The notes under the pieces were generated by a model. The model made no database searches, had not been told where the DNA came from, and saw only the letters and a list, made by a program, of their open reading frames with translations. A DNA stretch of 64,000 nucleotides from Candidatus Hydrogenedentota bacterium (lineage in GTDB: Bacteria > Hydrogenedentota > Hydrogenedentia > Hydrogenedentales > CAITNO01): contig CAITNO010000067.1 in assembly GCA_903893795.1 (NCBI GenBank), positions 1 to 64,000 on the forward strand. The letters run 5' to 3'. This document shows positions 52,821-60,745 of the stretch, piece by piece; the first letter of the stretch is position 1, and each line of letters begins with the position of its first letter. A program made the translations under genes and the position numbers.

Positions 52821-53447
52821 ATGTTTCGGAAATTACTGCCGCAGGAGCACGGTTACTTCGATCTTTTTGAACTGCACGCTACGCTAGGCCTGAAGGTCTG
52901 TCAGGAGCTGCAGGCCATGTTTGCCGAGGGCGGCGACATGACGGTCCGTGCCGGGGTTATTAAAGAACTGGAGAAGGAGGCGGACCAGGTGACGCGGTCC
53001 TGCATGGACGCCCTGCACCGCACCTTCATCACACCGATGGACCGTGCGGACATCCAGTTGCTGATTCAGCGGCTGGACGATGTGGTGGACTCCGTCGAGT
53101 CGATGGCGGCACGGGTCATGCTGTACGAGATTGACGAGGTGCGGCCCGAGGCGCGCGCGCTGGGCGACATTCTGGTGGAATGCGCGAAAGAGACCACGCT
53201 GGTGATGCCGATGCTGCGCAACATGAAGAACGCGGAGGCCATCAAGAAGCACTGCGTCAAGATATTTGATTTGGAGAATGAGGGCGACCTGATAATGCGC
53301 AACGCGCTGGCCAAGCTATTCAAGGAGGAGAAGGACGCCATCACACTGATCAAGTGGAAAGAACTGTACGAGCGTCTGGAAAAGGCCACGGACCGCTGCG
53401 AGGCGGTGGCTTCCATCATCCAGAGCATCGTGATCGAGGCATCGTAA
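52821..53447 (+). CDS. DUF47/PhoU-like accessory protein of the Pit transporter
   Basis: A 208-residue all-helical protein of the DUF47 family (YkaA type), regularly coded next to Pit phosphate transporters and thought to regulate them. Family blocks are the early YFDLFELHA, the central KELEKEADQVTRSCMDALHRTFITPMDR with DIQLLIQRLDDVVDSVE, and the end YERLEKATDRCEAVASIIQSIVIE. The ATG follows AAAGGA. pit starts five bases after the stop, so the two are an operon. Confidence 0.93.
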   Translation: MFRKLLPQEHGYFDLFELHATLGLKVCQELQAMFAEGGDMTVRAGVIKELEKEADQVTRSCMDALHRTFITPMDRADIQLLIQRLDDVVDSVESMAARVMLYEIDEVRPEARALGDILVECAKETTLVMPMLRNMKNAEAIKKHCVKIFDLENEGDLIMRNALAKLFKEEKDAITLIKWKELYERLEKATDRCEAVASIIQSIVIEAS

Positions 53448-53451
53448 ACCC

Positions 53452-54483
53452 ATGACGATTCTCTGGGTTGTTGTCATCCTTACCGTTATTGTGGCGCTTG
53501 CGTTTGACGTGATCAACGGGTTCCACGATGCGGCCAATTCCATTGCGACGGTCGTGTCCACGCGTGTGCTGTCGCCGCAGCAGGCGGTGCTGTGGGCGGC
53601 CTTTTTCAACTTCATCGCGATTTTGGTGTTCCCCACCGAAGTGGCCAACACCATCAAGAAGATCGTCGACATCAACCCGGCGGACGGCGCTTTCGTGTAC
53701 GTGGTGCTCACGGCGCTGATCGGCGCCGTGCTGTGGGATCTGCTCACCTGGGTCTGGGGGTTGCCCACGAGTTCCTCCCACGCGCTGATCGGCGGACTGG
53801 TCGGCGCCGGCATGGCCCACGGCGGCAAGCACGCCATCATTTGGGAGAAGGTGTGGGCGGCGGTGAAATTCATTCCGCTGGCCCCGCTCATGGGCTTTGC
53901 GCTGGCCTATGTGATCATGATTGCCGTCTTCTGGCTCTTCCGCCGCTGGCGCCCGCTGCAGGTGGACCGCTTCTTCCGCAAGGTGCAGTTGTTTTCGGCC
54001 GCCCTCTATTCACTGGGCCACGGCGGCAACGACGCGCAGAAGACCATGGGCATTATCATGGCCCTGCTGGTTGCCGCCGGCATGATGGACCCCGACACCA
54101 AGCTGTCGCTGTTCCATCTCAACACGGCGTGGATCATCTGGGGATGCGGCCTGGCGATGGCGGTGGGCACGGCGATGGGCGGATGGCGCATCGTGAAGAC
54201 CATGGGCATGCGCCTCACCAAACTGAAGCCGGTGGGCGGTTCCTGCGCCGAAACGGCGGGCGCCATTACGCTGTTCATGGCCACGCACTGGGGCATCCCG
54301 GTGTCCACCACGCACACCATTACCGGCGCGATCATCGGTGTCGGGGCCACCAACAAGCTGTCCGGCATCAAGTGGGGTGTCGCCGGCCGCATCGTGTGGG
54401 CCTGGATTTTCACGGTTCCCTGCTCCGCGCTAATCGCGGCGGCCTGCTTCTATGCCATCAAGATAGTCCATCCGGGGTTCTAA
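53452..54483 (+). CDS. pit: Low-affinity inorganic phosphate transporter Pit
   Basis: A 343-residue inner-membrane carrier using metal-phosphate/H+ symport. The duplicated PiT signature appears twice: GFHDAANSIATVVSTRVL near residue 23 and the second-half SLGHGGNDAQKTMGI, with TSSSHALIGGLVG and STTHTITGAIIGVGAT as the paired partner loops. About ten helices are predicted. Having a Pho box in front of Pit is unusual compared with E. coli, where pitA is not part of the regulon, but fits the DUF47-pit units of other phyla. Confidence 0.95.
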   Translation: MTILWVVVILTVIVALAFDVINGFHDAANSIATVVSTRVLSPQQAVLWAAFFNFIAILVFPTEVANTIKKIVDINPADGAFVYVVLTALIGAVLWDLLTWVWGLPTSSSHALIGGLVGAGMAHGGKHAIIWEKVWAAVKFIPLAPLMGFALAYVIMIAVFWLFRRWRPLQVDRFFRKVQLFSAALYSLGHGGNDAQKTMGIIMALLVAAGMMDPDTKLSLFHLNTAWIIWGCGLAMAVGTAMGGWRIVKTMGMRLTKLKPVGGSCAETAGAITLFMATHWGIPVSTTHTITGAIIGVGATNKLSGIKWGVAGRIVWAWIFTVPCSALIAAACFYAIKIVHPGF

Positions 54484-54548
54484 CCCGCACAGACAAGGCG
54501 GCCGGAAACTGCCGGAGTGTTTCTGAAAAAGATGCCACAATTGAAACC

Positions 54549-54567
54549 GGTGCGGCGCTGCCGCACC
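54549..54567 (+). terminator. Hairpin after pit
   Basis: GGTGCGGC-GCT-GCCGCACC, a perfect eight-pair stem 66 bases past the pit stop and 16 bases before the next start. There is no T run, so it may instead be part of the next gene's leader. Confidence 0.45.
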
Positions 54568-54582
54568 AGTAAAGGGGTTTTC

Positions 54583-55035
54583 ATGAAGAGCATATCTTTG
54601 TCAGAGGTCGGCCACGTGCTGGTGTGCGGCGAAAAATCCTGCAAGAAGGAATCAAAGGCGCTTCGCAAAGCCCTTGCCACGGCCGCCGAGGAAACGAAGG
54701 GCCGGGTGCTGGTGCTGAAGGCATCCAGTGTTGGATGCGGGGAAAAGGGGCCTGCGGTCGTGGTGTGGCCCAAGGGAATTCTCTTCGAAGGGGCTGTGGT
54801 TTCGGACGTGGCGGCCATCCTGGCGGCCGCCGGCTGGGAGGCGCCATACGTGAATCCGGTTCCGGCGGCGGCCCCGGAAAAGAAAAAAACCAAAAAGACC
54901 ACCCCGGCCTCGAAGCCCACGAAATCGGTGAAGGTCGTGAAACCGGAGAAGGCGACGAAGGCAGCAAAGCCTTCCGTGAAGCCTGAAAAGGCCAAGAAGG
55001 CCCAAAAAAAACCAAAGGCCGTGCAGACGCCCTAA
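54583..55035 (+). CDS. Thioredoxin-like ferredoxin-fold protein with a lysine-rich tail
   Basis: A 150-residue protein. Residues 10-82 match the thioredoxin-like [2Fe-2S] ferredoxin fold: GHVLVCGEKSC, then a helix, RVLVLKASSVGC, GPAVVVWPKG and SDVAAILAA. Normal members bind the cluster with four cysteines (C...C and CxxxC). Here Cys15, Cys20 and Cys52 are present but the fourth is absent and its loop is shortened (GCGEKGP), so cluster binding is doubtful. Residues 100-150 are almost only Lys, Ala, Pro, Thr and Val (for example EKATKAAKPSVKPEKAKKA), like histone H1 tails. AAAGGGG precedes the ATG. It may bind nucleic acid or polyphosphate; this is inference. Confidence 0.72.
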   Translation: MKSISLSEVGHVLVCGEKSCKKESKALRKALATAAEETKGRVLVLKASSVGCGEKGPAVVVWPKGILFEGAVVSDVAAILAAAGWEAPYVNPVPAAAPEKKKTKKTTPASKPTKSVKVVKPEKATKAAKPSVKPEKAKKAQKKPKAVQTP

Positions 55036-55045
55036 ACGGCCCCGC

Positions 55046-55873
55046 CTAGGGGCGTTCGCCCGCTTGCAGGCGTTCGTTGATTTGCTCAATGACCTGCGGC
55101 AGTTCGGCAAAGCCTTCCACCACGTAATGCGCCCCCGTGGCCAGCATCACCGCGGTGGCCTCGGCGAGTTTCGCCGCCACCTGCGCGGGGTCGGCCGCCT
55201 CCACCTCGGCGGCGCCCATGCCAAGCATGTTCCCGGTCCTGGTTACGCCCACCGTCCACACGCCCGCATTGCGGCCCGCCTCGATGTCCGAGAGCGTGTC
55301 GCCGACGGCGACCACCGCGGCCGGAGGATAGACGCCGAGCTGCTCCATCGTGTCGAAGATCATCCACGGCGCGGGCCTGCCCGCGGGCACGTCGGACAGG
55401 CAGGAGGCGGCATCGGGAACAAGGTCCTGCCGCCGCATGCCGTCGAGCACTATCTGCGTCATCTCGCGCGTGTAGCCCGTGTTGACACCCAACTGAATGC
55501 CGTCTTGGCGCAGTTCGGCCACGGTCTGATGGACGCCCGGAATCAGGTCGTTGTAGTCGGCCATGCAGCTCAACTGCAGGGGGATGAAGGCCTCGTAAAG
55601 CGCCTCCACGTCGGCCTCGGTCCAGTCGCGCAGACAGGCGGCGCGCCAGGCCTCGACAACGCGCGGCAGGCGCAGCAGTTGGCGGATGTGGTCCTTTTTG
55701 CCCATGCCCATGGGACCGCGGGCCTCCTCAAAAGAAAGGTCCACCCCTGCGTTGCGAAACACCTTCACAAACACGCCCGCAGGGGCGCAGCTTCCGTAGT
55801 CAACAGTGGTTCCCGCCATATCGGCGATGACGGCGCGCACCCGGAGGGTTCCGGTTTCCGGAATAGTATTCAT
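55046..55873 (-). CDS. phnX: Phosphonoacetaldehyde hydrolase
   Basis: A 275-residue HAD-superfamily enzyme that splits phosphonoacetaldehyde into acetaldehyde and phosphate. The nucleophile motif is DMAGTTVDYG near residue 18, and the family-specific Schiff-base lysine lies in PMGMGKKDHIR near residue 59. The later HAD motifs are NTGYTREM and VGDTLSDIEAG. GGGAGG precedes the ATG. It begins 20 bases after phnW stops, so the two make the two-step 2-aminoethylphosphonate pathway and supply phosphate to the cell. Confidence 0.94.
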   Translation of the reverse strand: MNTIPETGTLRVRAVIADMAGTTVDYGSCAPAGVFVKVFRNAGVDLSFEEARGPMGMGKKDHIRQLLRLPRVVEAWRAACLRDWTEADVEALYEAFIPLQLSCMADYNDLIPGVHQTVAELRQDGIQLGVNTGYTREMTQIVLDGMRRQDLVPDAASCLSDVPAGRPAPWMIFDTMEQLGVYPPAAVVAVGDTLSDIEAGRNAGVWTVGVTRTGNMLGMGAAEVEAADPAQVAAKLAEATAVMLATGAHYVVEGFAELPQVIEQINERLQAGERP

Positions 55874-55893
55874 GGGGCGTTCCTCCCGAAGGG

Positions 55894-57030
55894 TTAAAGG
55901 GTAAGGGCGCGCACGTCCATGGCGCGCAGTGTGTCACGGATGGCCGCGAGCAGGTCTTCCATGTCTTCCTGGAAGATGCGGCCGATATTGCCGATGCGGA
56001 AACAGCTTCCCTCGGCCACCTTGCCCGAATAGATGTCGTAGCCCCGGCGGCTGAGCCGGTCGTAGAAGACGTCAAAATCGAAGTTCGGGTCGTCGGGATA
56101 CATGAACGTGGTGATGATGTATCCCTGGTCCTCGACCGGCACATACTCGGCGAAGCCCATGGCGCGCATGCCCGCCAGCAGCGTTGCATGGTTGTTGCGG
56201 TAGCGGTCGGCGCGGCCGGCCACGCCCCCTTCGGCCTCCAGTTCGAGCATGGCCTGATGAAAGGCCAGCAGCGACTGCACCGGGGGCGTGAAGCGGAACT
56301 GGCCCACCCTCCCGAAATACTCCCACTGGTCATAGAGGTCGAGGCTGAGACTGCGGGCGTTGCCCCGGCCCGCGCGCAGGCTGTCGAGCCGCGCAATCAC
56401 AAATGTGAATCCGGGCACGCCCTCAAGGCACTTGTTGGCCGAGGAGACCAGCCAGTCGATGCGGGCCCTGGCAAAATCCACGGGAACGGCGCCGAAACTG
56501 CACATGGCGTCGACGAAGTACTGCTTCTTGTGGCGTGCCACGACGGCGCCGATCTCGTCGATGGGATTGACCAGACCCGAGGTGGTTTCCAGATGGACCA
56601 CAGCCACATGCGTTATGCCGGGATCGTCCTCCAGGGCCATCTCAATATCCGTCGCCCGCGCCGGATGGTTTTCCGGATAGCGCAGCACGGCGTTGTCAAT
56701 GCCCGCCACGTCGCAGATGCGCGCCATGCGCGCGCCATAGGCGCCGTTGTTCACCACCAGCACCCGGCCGCCGCGCGGAACGGCGGTGCCCAGTATGGCC
56801 TCGACGCCGTAGGTGCCGCTGCCCTGGAGAAAGATTACGTCGTATTCCTCCGGGCTCAGCCCGGCGGCCTCCAGCAGCATGCGCCGGTTCTCGGCGACCA
56901 CCTGGAGAAATCCGCCGTCGCGCGCGCCAAGGTCGCGCAGCATGGCCTGCTTTACCGTCCGGCTGGTGGTAAGCGGCCCGGGGGTGAAGAGGGTCTTGTC
57001 TTTCCATCCCGGCAATGCTCTGTCCGTCAT
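55894..57030 (-). CDS. phnW: 2-aminoethylphosphonate-pyruvate transaminase
   Basis: A 378-residue PLP enzyme (class V aminotransferase fold) converting 2-aminoethylphosphonate and pyruvate to phosphonoacetaldehyde and alanine. Family blocks are LFTPGPLTTSRTVKQAMLRD, FLQGSGTYGVEAIL, VVHLETTSGLVNP and the PLP lysine in SSANKCLEGVPGF. The ATG at 57030 has GAGGAAG eight bases upstream and gives the usual N-terminus. It forms an operon with phnX. No phosphonate transporter is in view. Confidence 0.94.
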   Translation of the reverse strand: MTDRALPGWKDKTLFTPGPLTTSRTVKQAMLRDLGARDGGFLQVVAENRRMLLEAAGLSPEEYDVIFLQGSGTYGVEAILGTAVPRGGRVLVVNNGAYGARMARICDVAGIDNAVLRYPENHPARATDIEMALEDDPGITHVAVVHLETTSGLVNPIDEIGAVVARHKKQYFVDAMCSFGAVPVDFARARIDWLVSSANKCLEGVPGFTFVIARLDSLRAGRGNARSLSLDLYDQWEYFGRVGQFRFTPPVQSLLAFHQAMLELEAEGGVAGRADRYRNNHATLLAGMRAMGFAEYVPVEDQGYIITTFMYPDDPNFDFDVFYDRLSRRGYDIYSGKVAEGSCFRIGNIGRIFQEDMEDLLAAIRDTLRAMDVRALTL

Positions 57031-57155
57031 GATGATGTCTTCCTCATGGTCATGTAAACGGAAAACACCAGTATACCGGTCTGTTCCGCACTTTCCAAGG
57101 CGCTTTTGCGTTTCCGCGCCCCGCCCTTGCCGGGTGCCCGCCATCCTGTGAAAGC

Positions 57156-57446
57156 TCAGGCGGCGGACCCGGCGCGGAGGGACAGCAGACCCTCGCGGGA
57201 CACGCGGCCCATGGGCGTCTTGGGCAGTTCGGCCAGAATCTCCACCTTGACCGACATTCCCTCCAGGATGGCGCCGTATTCCGTCTGAAACTCATAGAGG
57301 GTTGACGGATCGGTCTGTGTGAGCACAACGAATGCGTGGTACTCATGGTCCGTGTCCGCCGATGCCGGGCGGATGACACACACCTCCCGGACAATGGGAA
57401 GACTTGCAAGCAGACACTCAAAGTAACTTGCGCCAATGCCAATCAT
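57156..57446 (-). CDS. Stand-alone C-terminal domain of an AMP-forming acyl-CoA synthetase type
   Basis: A 96-residue protein matching only the small C-terminal lid domain of the acyl-adenylate enzymes: a first strand pair (VREVCVIRPASADTDHEYHAFVVL), then VKVEILAELPKTPMGRVSREGL. In whole enzymes this ending reads LPKTxxGKxxR, with a catalytic lysine; here the G-K is G-R, so the lysine is replaced. No N-terminal adenylation domain is coded nearby. AGGA lies before the ATG. It is 125 bases upstream of phnW in the same direction. It could be a degraded remnant, a partner protein that works with a separate adenylation domain, or a regulator. Confidence 0.62.
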   Translation of the reverse strand: MIGIGASYFECLLASLPIVREVCVIRPASADTDHEYHAFVVLTQTDPSTLYEFQTEYGAILEGMSVKVEILAELPKTPMGRVSREGLLSLRAGSAA

Positions 57447-57597
57447 TTTTTCCTGATCCTTTCCATTTTGGGCTTGATGAATTGTCCCTTTATTCTGGGA
57501 AAAGGATATGCCGGAAATGTTAGGCCATGATGTGAGGAGCTAAAACCGCGACGGCGCTGCTTTGCGTAAAGCCCTTCCTTCCCCGTACTATCAACAC

Positions 57598-58989
57598 ATG
57601 GAGTCCCTGTTCACATCTGTTCCGGCAGGCGCGCCGCCCCGGCTGCGTCCCGGGGTGCTGCTGGCCGCGCTGGATCTGCCGGCCGCTTTCACGGCTCTGC
57701 TCGCGCCCATGCTGCTGCGCTACGGCACCGCCGTTCCGCCGGAACATGTGTATTCGGCGCTGTCCTGGATGCCGCTCTTTCTTGCCTGGCGCCTGGCCAT
57801 GGCGCACGCCTTCGGACTGCATGATTTTCGGCGGCGGCTGGCGCCGTCGGACCACATGTTTGGCGGCCTTGGCGCGGCGCTGGCGGGCGCGTTGCCAGGC
57901 TACCTGTTCCTCGCGCTCCTGCAACTGTATTACGACCCCATGTCGCAGTTTTCACGCGCCGTCGCCGTGATGGACACGGCACTGCTGGCCTTGTGGTATG
58001 GCGCTTCCCGCGCCGTGGCGCTCGCCGTGCTCCAGCGGACGGGCTGGCGGCTGCGGGTGCTGCTGGCGGGGCCGGAGGAGGCCTGCGCCGTGCTTGCCGA
58101 GGAAATACGACGCCATGCACCGGGGCTGGTTGAACTGGCCGGCATTGCGCCGCTCGATCCCGAAGCGGGGCGCGACGGCGCGGACGCGCTCCTGCGCAGC
58201 TGGGTGGATTCGGGCCGCATTGACCGCGTTATCCTGTCGACGGCCGCGCTGCCCGACGCCTGTTTGGGGGCCGTGGTGGTGGGCTGCGACCGGAGGGGCG
58301 TGGAGGTCTGCGTCAATCCCGACGTGCGGCTGGCGCTGCTGGCTGGCGCCGACGTGTTCAGCCTGGCCGGACTGCCGCTGGTGCGGCTGAGCCCCAACAC
58401 GGCCCGCTCGGGTTACGGCCTCGTCAAGCGCGCGATGGACCTGGCCGTGGCGTTGCCCGCGCTGGTCCTTTCATCGCCGATCCTTCTTGCCGCCGCCATC
58501 GCGATACGTGTCACAGGCGGCGGGCCCGCCTTCTTTGCGCAGGAGCGGATGGGACTGTTCGGCACACGCTTTTGCCTCTACAAGCTGCGCACCATGGTTG
58601 TCGGCGCGGAAGATGAGACCGGCCCGGTGCTCGCCACGGAGGATGACCGGCGCATCACGCCCGTGGGCCGCAGGCTGCGGCACATGCGCATTGATGAACT
58701 GCCCCAGTTGTGGAACGTGATCCGCGGCGAAATGAGCCTCGTTGGGCCGCGGCCCGAACGGGCCGAGTTTGCCGAAAGCTTCGCGCGCGAAGAGCCGCTT
58801 TACCTGCACCGGCTGCTGGTGCGGCCGGGGCTCACGGGCCTGGCGCAGATTCACGGACGCTACGACACGGAGTACCGGCAGAAACTGCGCTATGACCTGA
58901 TTTACCTCAATGTCATGTCGGCCCAAACGGACCTGCGCATCCTCGCCGCCACCGTCCGCATCGTGCTCACCGGGCGCGGCGCGGTGTGA
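57598..58989 (+). CDS. Polyprenyl-phosphate sugar-1-phosphate transferase
   Basis: A 463-residue membrane protein that starts surface polysaccharide synthesis by moving a sugar phosphate to a lipid carrier. Four or five N-terminal helices and a degenerate nucleotide-binding domain (about residues 120-260) precede the bacterial sugar transferase domain with KRAMDLAVALPALVLSSPI, FFAQERMG, FCLYKLRTM, DELPQLWNVIRGEMSLVGPRP and RPGLTGLAQIHGRY. The ATG at 57598 lacks a clear ribosome site; a TTG at 57562 is in frame. The stop overlaps the flippase start. Confidence 0.91.
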   Translation: MESLFTSVPAGAPPRLRPGVLLAALDLPAAFTALLAPMLLRYGTAVPPEHVYSALSWMPLFLAWRLAMAHAFGLHDFRRRLAPSDHMFGGLGAALAGALPGYLFLALLQLYYDPMSQFSRAVAVMDTALLALWYGASRAVALAVLQRTGWRLRVLLAGPEEACAVLAEEIRRHAPGLVELAGIAPLDPEAGRDGADALLRSWVDSGRIDRVILSTAALPDACLGAVVVGCDRRGVEVCVNPDVRLALLAGADVFSLAGLPLVRLSPNTARSGYGLVKRAMDLAVALPALVLSSPILLAAAIAIRVTGGGPAFFAQERMGLFGTRFCLYKLRTMVVGAEDETGPVLATEDDRRITPVGRRLRHMRIDELPQLWNVIRGEMSLVGPRPERAEFAESFAREEPLYLHRLLVRPGLTGLAQIHGRYDTEYRQKLRYDLIYLNVMSAQTDLRILAATVRIVLTGRGAV

Positions 58990-60443
58990 GCGGGACGGAC
59001 GCCATGCACTCCCCCTCGGGCAGCCACGGCCGCAACCTCGCCATCATGGTCACCGCCGAGGCTGTCCAGAAGGTGTTCACCCTCGCACTGTTCGTGCTCG
59101 TTTCGCGGGCGCTGTCCGTTGAGGAGAACGGGCGCTACGCGCTGTTCATTACGATGGTTCCCTTCATGACCGTCTGGATCAACATGGGCATGTACGACGT
59201 TGCCGTGCGCGACATCGCCCGCGAGCCCAGTGCCGCCGGAAGGTTTGCCGGGTCGGCGTGGCTGCCGCAGGCGGTATTGTGCGCTGTCACGCTGGCGCTG
59301 ATGCCGCTGCTGTCGCTGCACGCAGGCACCGCGCTGCTGGTCATCGGGCCGTGCGTTGGGCTGGCCGCAACGCTGGGGCGGATGTGCTTTGCGCCCTTTG
59401 CGGCGGCCGGGTGCTTCGGTCCGTTGTCGCTGACGCTGATCTTCCTGCGCGCCTTCACGCTTGCGCTGTCGGCGCTGGCGCTGTGGACGGGTGGCGGCGC
59501 GCTGGGACTGGCCATTGCGCTGCTGGCCGCCCATCTCCTCTGGATGCTTTTCGGCGCCGTTTGGGCGCGCCGCGACTTTGCCCTGCGCTGGCGGATGCCC
59601 GACCGTCCCACGGTGCGCCACCTTCTCCTTCACGGCGCGCCGATTGCCGCAGGCGGACTCTTTGCCACGCTGTTTTTCAGCATGGACCTGCCCCTGCTGG
59701 CGGTGCATGCCACGCCGGAGGACATGGGCTATTACTCCATTGGCGCGCGCTTTCTGTGGATGCTCTTTCCCCTGGTGGAAATACTGGGCTCCGTGATTTA
59801 TCCCGTGCTGAGCCGCAAGACCGGGGGCCGGGACGAGGGCTTCGCCCTGGGCCGGGTGTTCCGGGCCGCGTGGCTGCTGGGCCTGCCGCTGGCCGTGGGC
59901 GGCATGGTGCTGGCGCGGCCGATTACAGTGCTCTTGGCCGGGGGCAAGTTTCTGCCCGGCGCCTACGCGGTGGGCGGGCTCACTGCGGTGCTGGGGCTGT
60001 TCCTGCTATCCTCCGTGGCCACGGTGCATCTGCGCGCCCAGGGGCGGCAGATGGTGGCCACCGTTGTCATGGCCGCGGCCTGCGCGGCAAAGGCGCTGGT
60101 CATGCTTGCGGCCGACGGGCAGGGCATGGCACTCGTGGCCGCCAATCTCGGCATCGGCGCGGCCATCGCGGTGCTGCTGTGCATTTCCGCCGCGCGCCGC
60201 ATGACAGACTTTTCGTGGCGGGAGGCGGCGGGCGCGCTGTTGCGCGCCGCGGCGGCGGCCGTGGTCATGGGGTTGGCCCTGTGGCCCTTGCGCGAGTTCA
60301 CGCCGTTCCTGGGCATTCCCGTGGGCGCGGGTGTTTATCTTGCGGCAGTGCTGGCGCTTGGCGCCGTGGATGCCTGGGACCGCGCGCTGGTCCGCGCCGC
60401 ATGGCGACGGCCAGGGTCCGAAAGGACCAATGTGAATCGCTAA
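58986..60443 (+). CDS. Polysaccharide flippase, Wzx/MurJ-type
   Basis: A 485-residue integral membrane protein with about 12-14 predicted helices of the polysaccharide-transport (Wzx-like) family, flipping lipid-linked sugars across the inner membrane. The N-terminal pattern QKVFTLALFVLVSRALSVEENGRYALF is typical of the family, as are DMGYYSIGARFLWMLFPLVEILGSVIYPVLSR. The GTG at 58986 overlaps the upstream stop (GTGA); an ATG at 59004 is an equally good choice. Coupling to the sugar transferase supports a polysaccharide locus that goes on past the right edge. Confidence 0.88.
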   Translation: MSGTDAMHSPSGSHGRNLAIMVTAEAVQKVFTLALFVLVSRALSVEENGRYALFITMVPFMTVWINMGMYDVAVRDIAREPSAAGRFAGSAWLPQAVLCAVTLALMPLLSLHAGTALLVIGPCVGLAATLGRMCFAPFAAAGCFGPLSLTLIFLRAFTLALSALALWTGGGALGLAIALLAAHLLWMLFGAVWARRDFALRWRMPDRPTVRHLLLHGAPIAAGGLFATLFFSMDLPLLAVHATPEDMGYYSIGARFLWMLFPLVEILGSVIYPVLSRKTGGRDEGFALGRVFRAAWLLGLPLAVGGMVLARPITVLLAGGKFLPGAYAVGGLTAVLGLFLLSSVATVHLRAQGRQMVATVVMAAACAAKALVMLAADGQGMALVAANLGIGAAIAVLLCISAARRMTDFSWREAAGALLRAAAAAVVMGLALWPLREFTPFLGIPVGAGVYLAAVLALGAVDAWDRALVRAAWRRPGSERTNVNR

Positions 60444-60745
60444 AATGAGAAGGTCGGTTCGCCCTGCTGTTGCTTGCGAGCCTCAGACCGGCTACGGCGG
60501 CGATTCGCGGAAGAAAGCCGCCGGGGGACTGGCTCCCGTTTCCGTCCAAGGCCAAAGGACGGCAGCACTTTCGCGTATCGGAAACGGGTGCCTTACCCGA
60601 GTCACCACACCCTGGGGTTTCGCGAGCTCTGGTACAGCCACCATTTCCAACACCGCGATCCTGCAGGCTTCAAGCGCCGACCATTCGCACTGCCCCATGC
60701 CGGTGATAGTTTCTTGCTCTCCTTTACAGCATGCCCGCCAAAGCG
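60444..60745. repeat. 302-base gap with an intergenic inverted repeat
   Basis: The imperfect arms GGGACTGGCTCCCGTTTCCG (60525-60544) and CGGAAACGGGTGCCTTACCC (60579-60598) pair at about 16 of 20 positions. Inside is CCGTCC-AAGGCCAAA-GGACGG (60542-60562). A related GGGGACTGGCACCGATG motif is found on the minus strand near 2185-2205. No convincing gene was found in the rest of this gap. Confidence 0.6.

Noticed and set aside
57500..57535. A Pho box in front of the phnWX unit
   Set aside because: Only one half-site (CTAAC on the minus strand) is seen. The second unit at the 11-base distance is missing.
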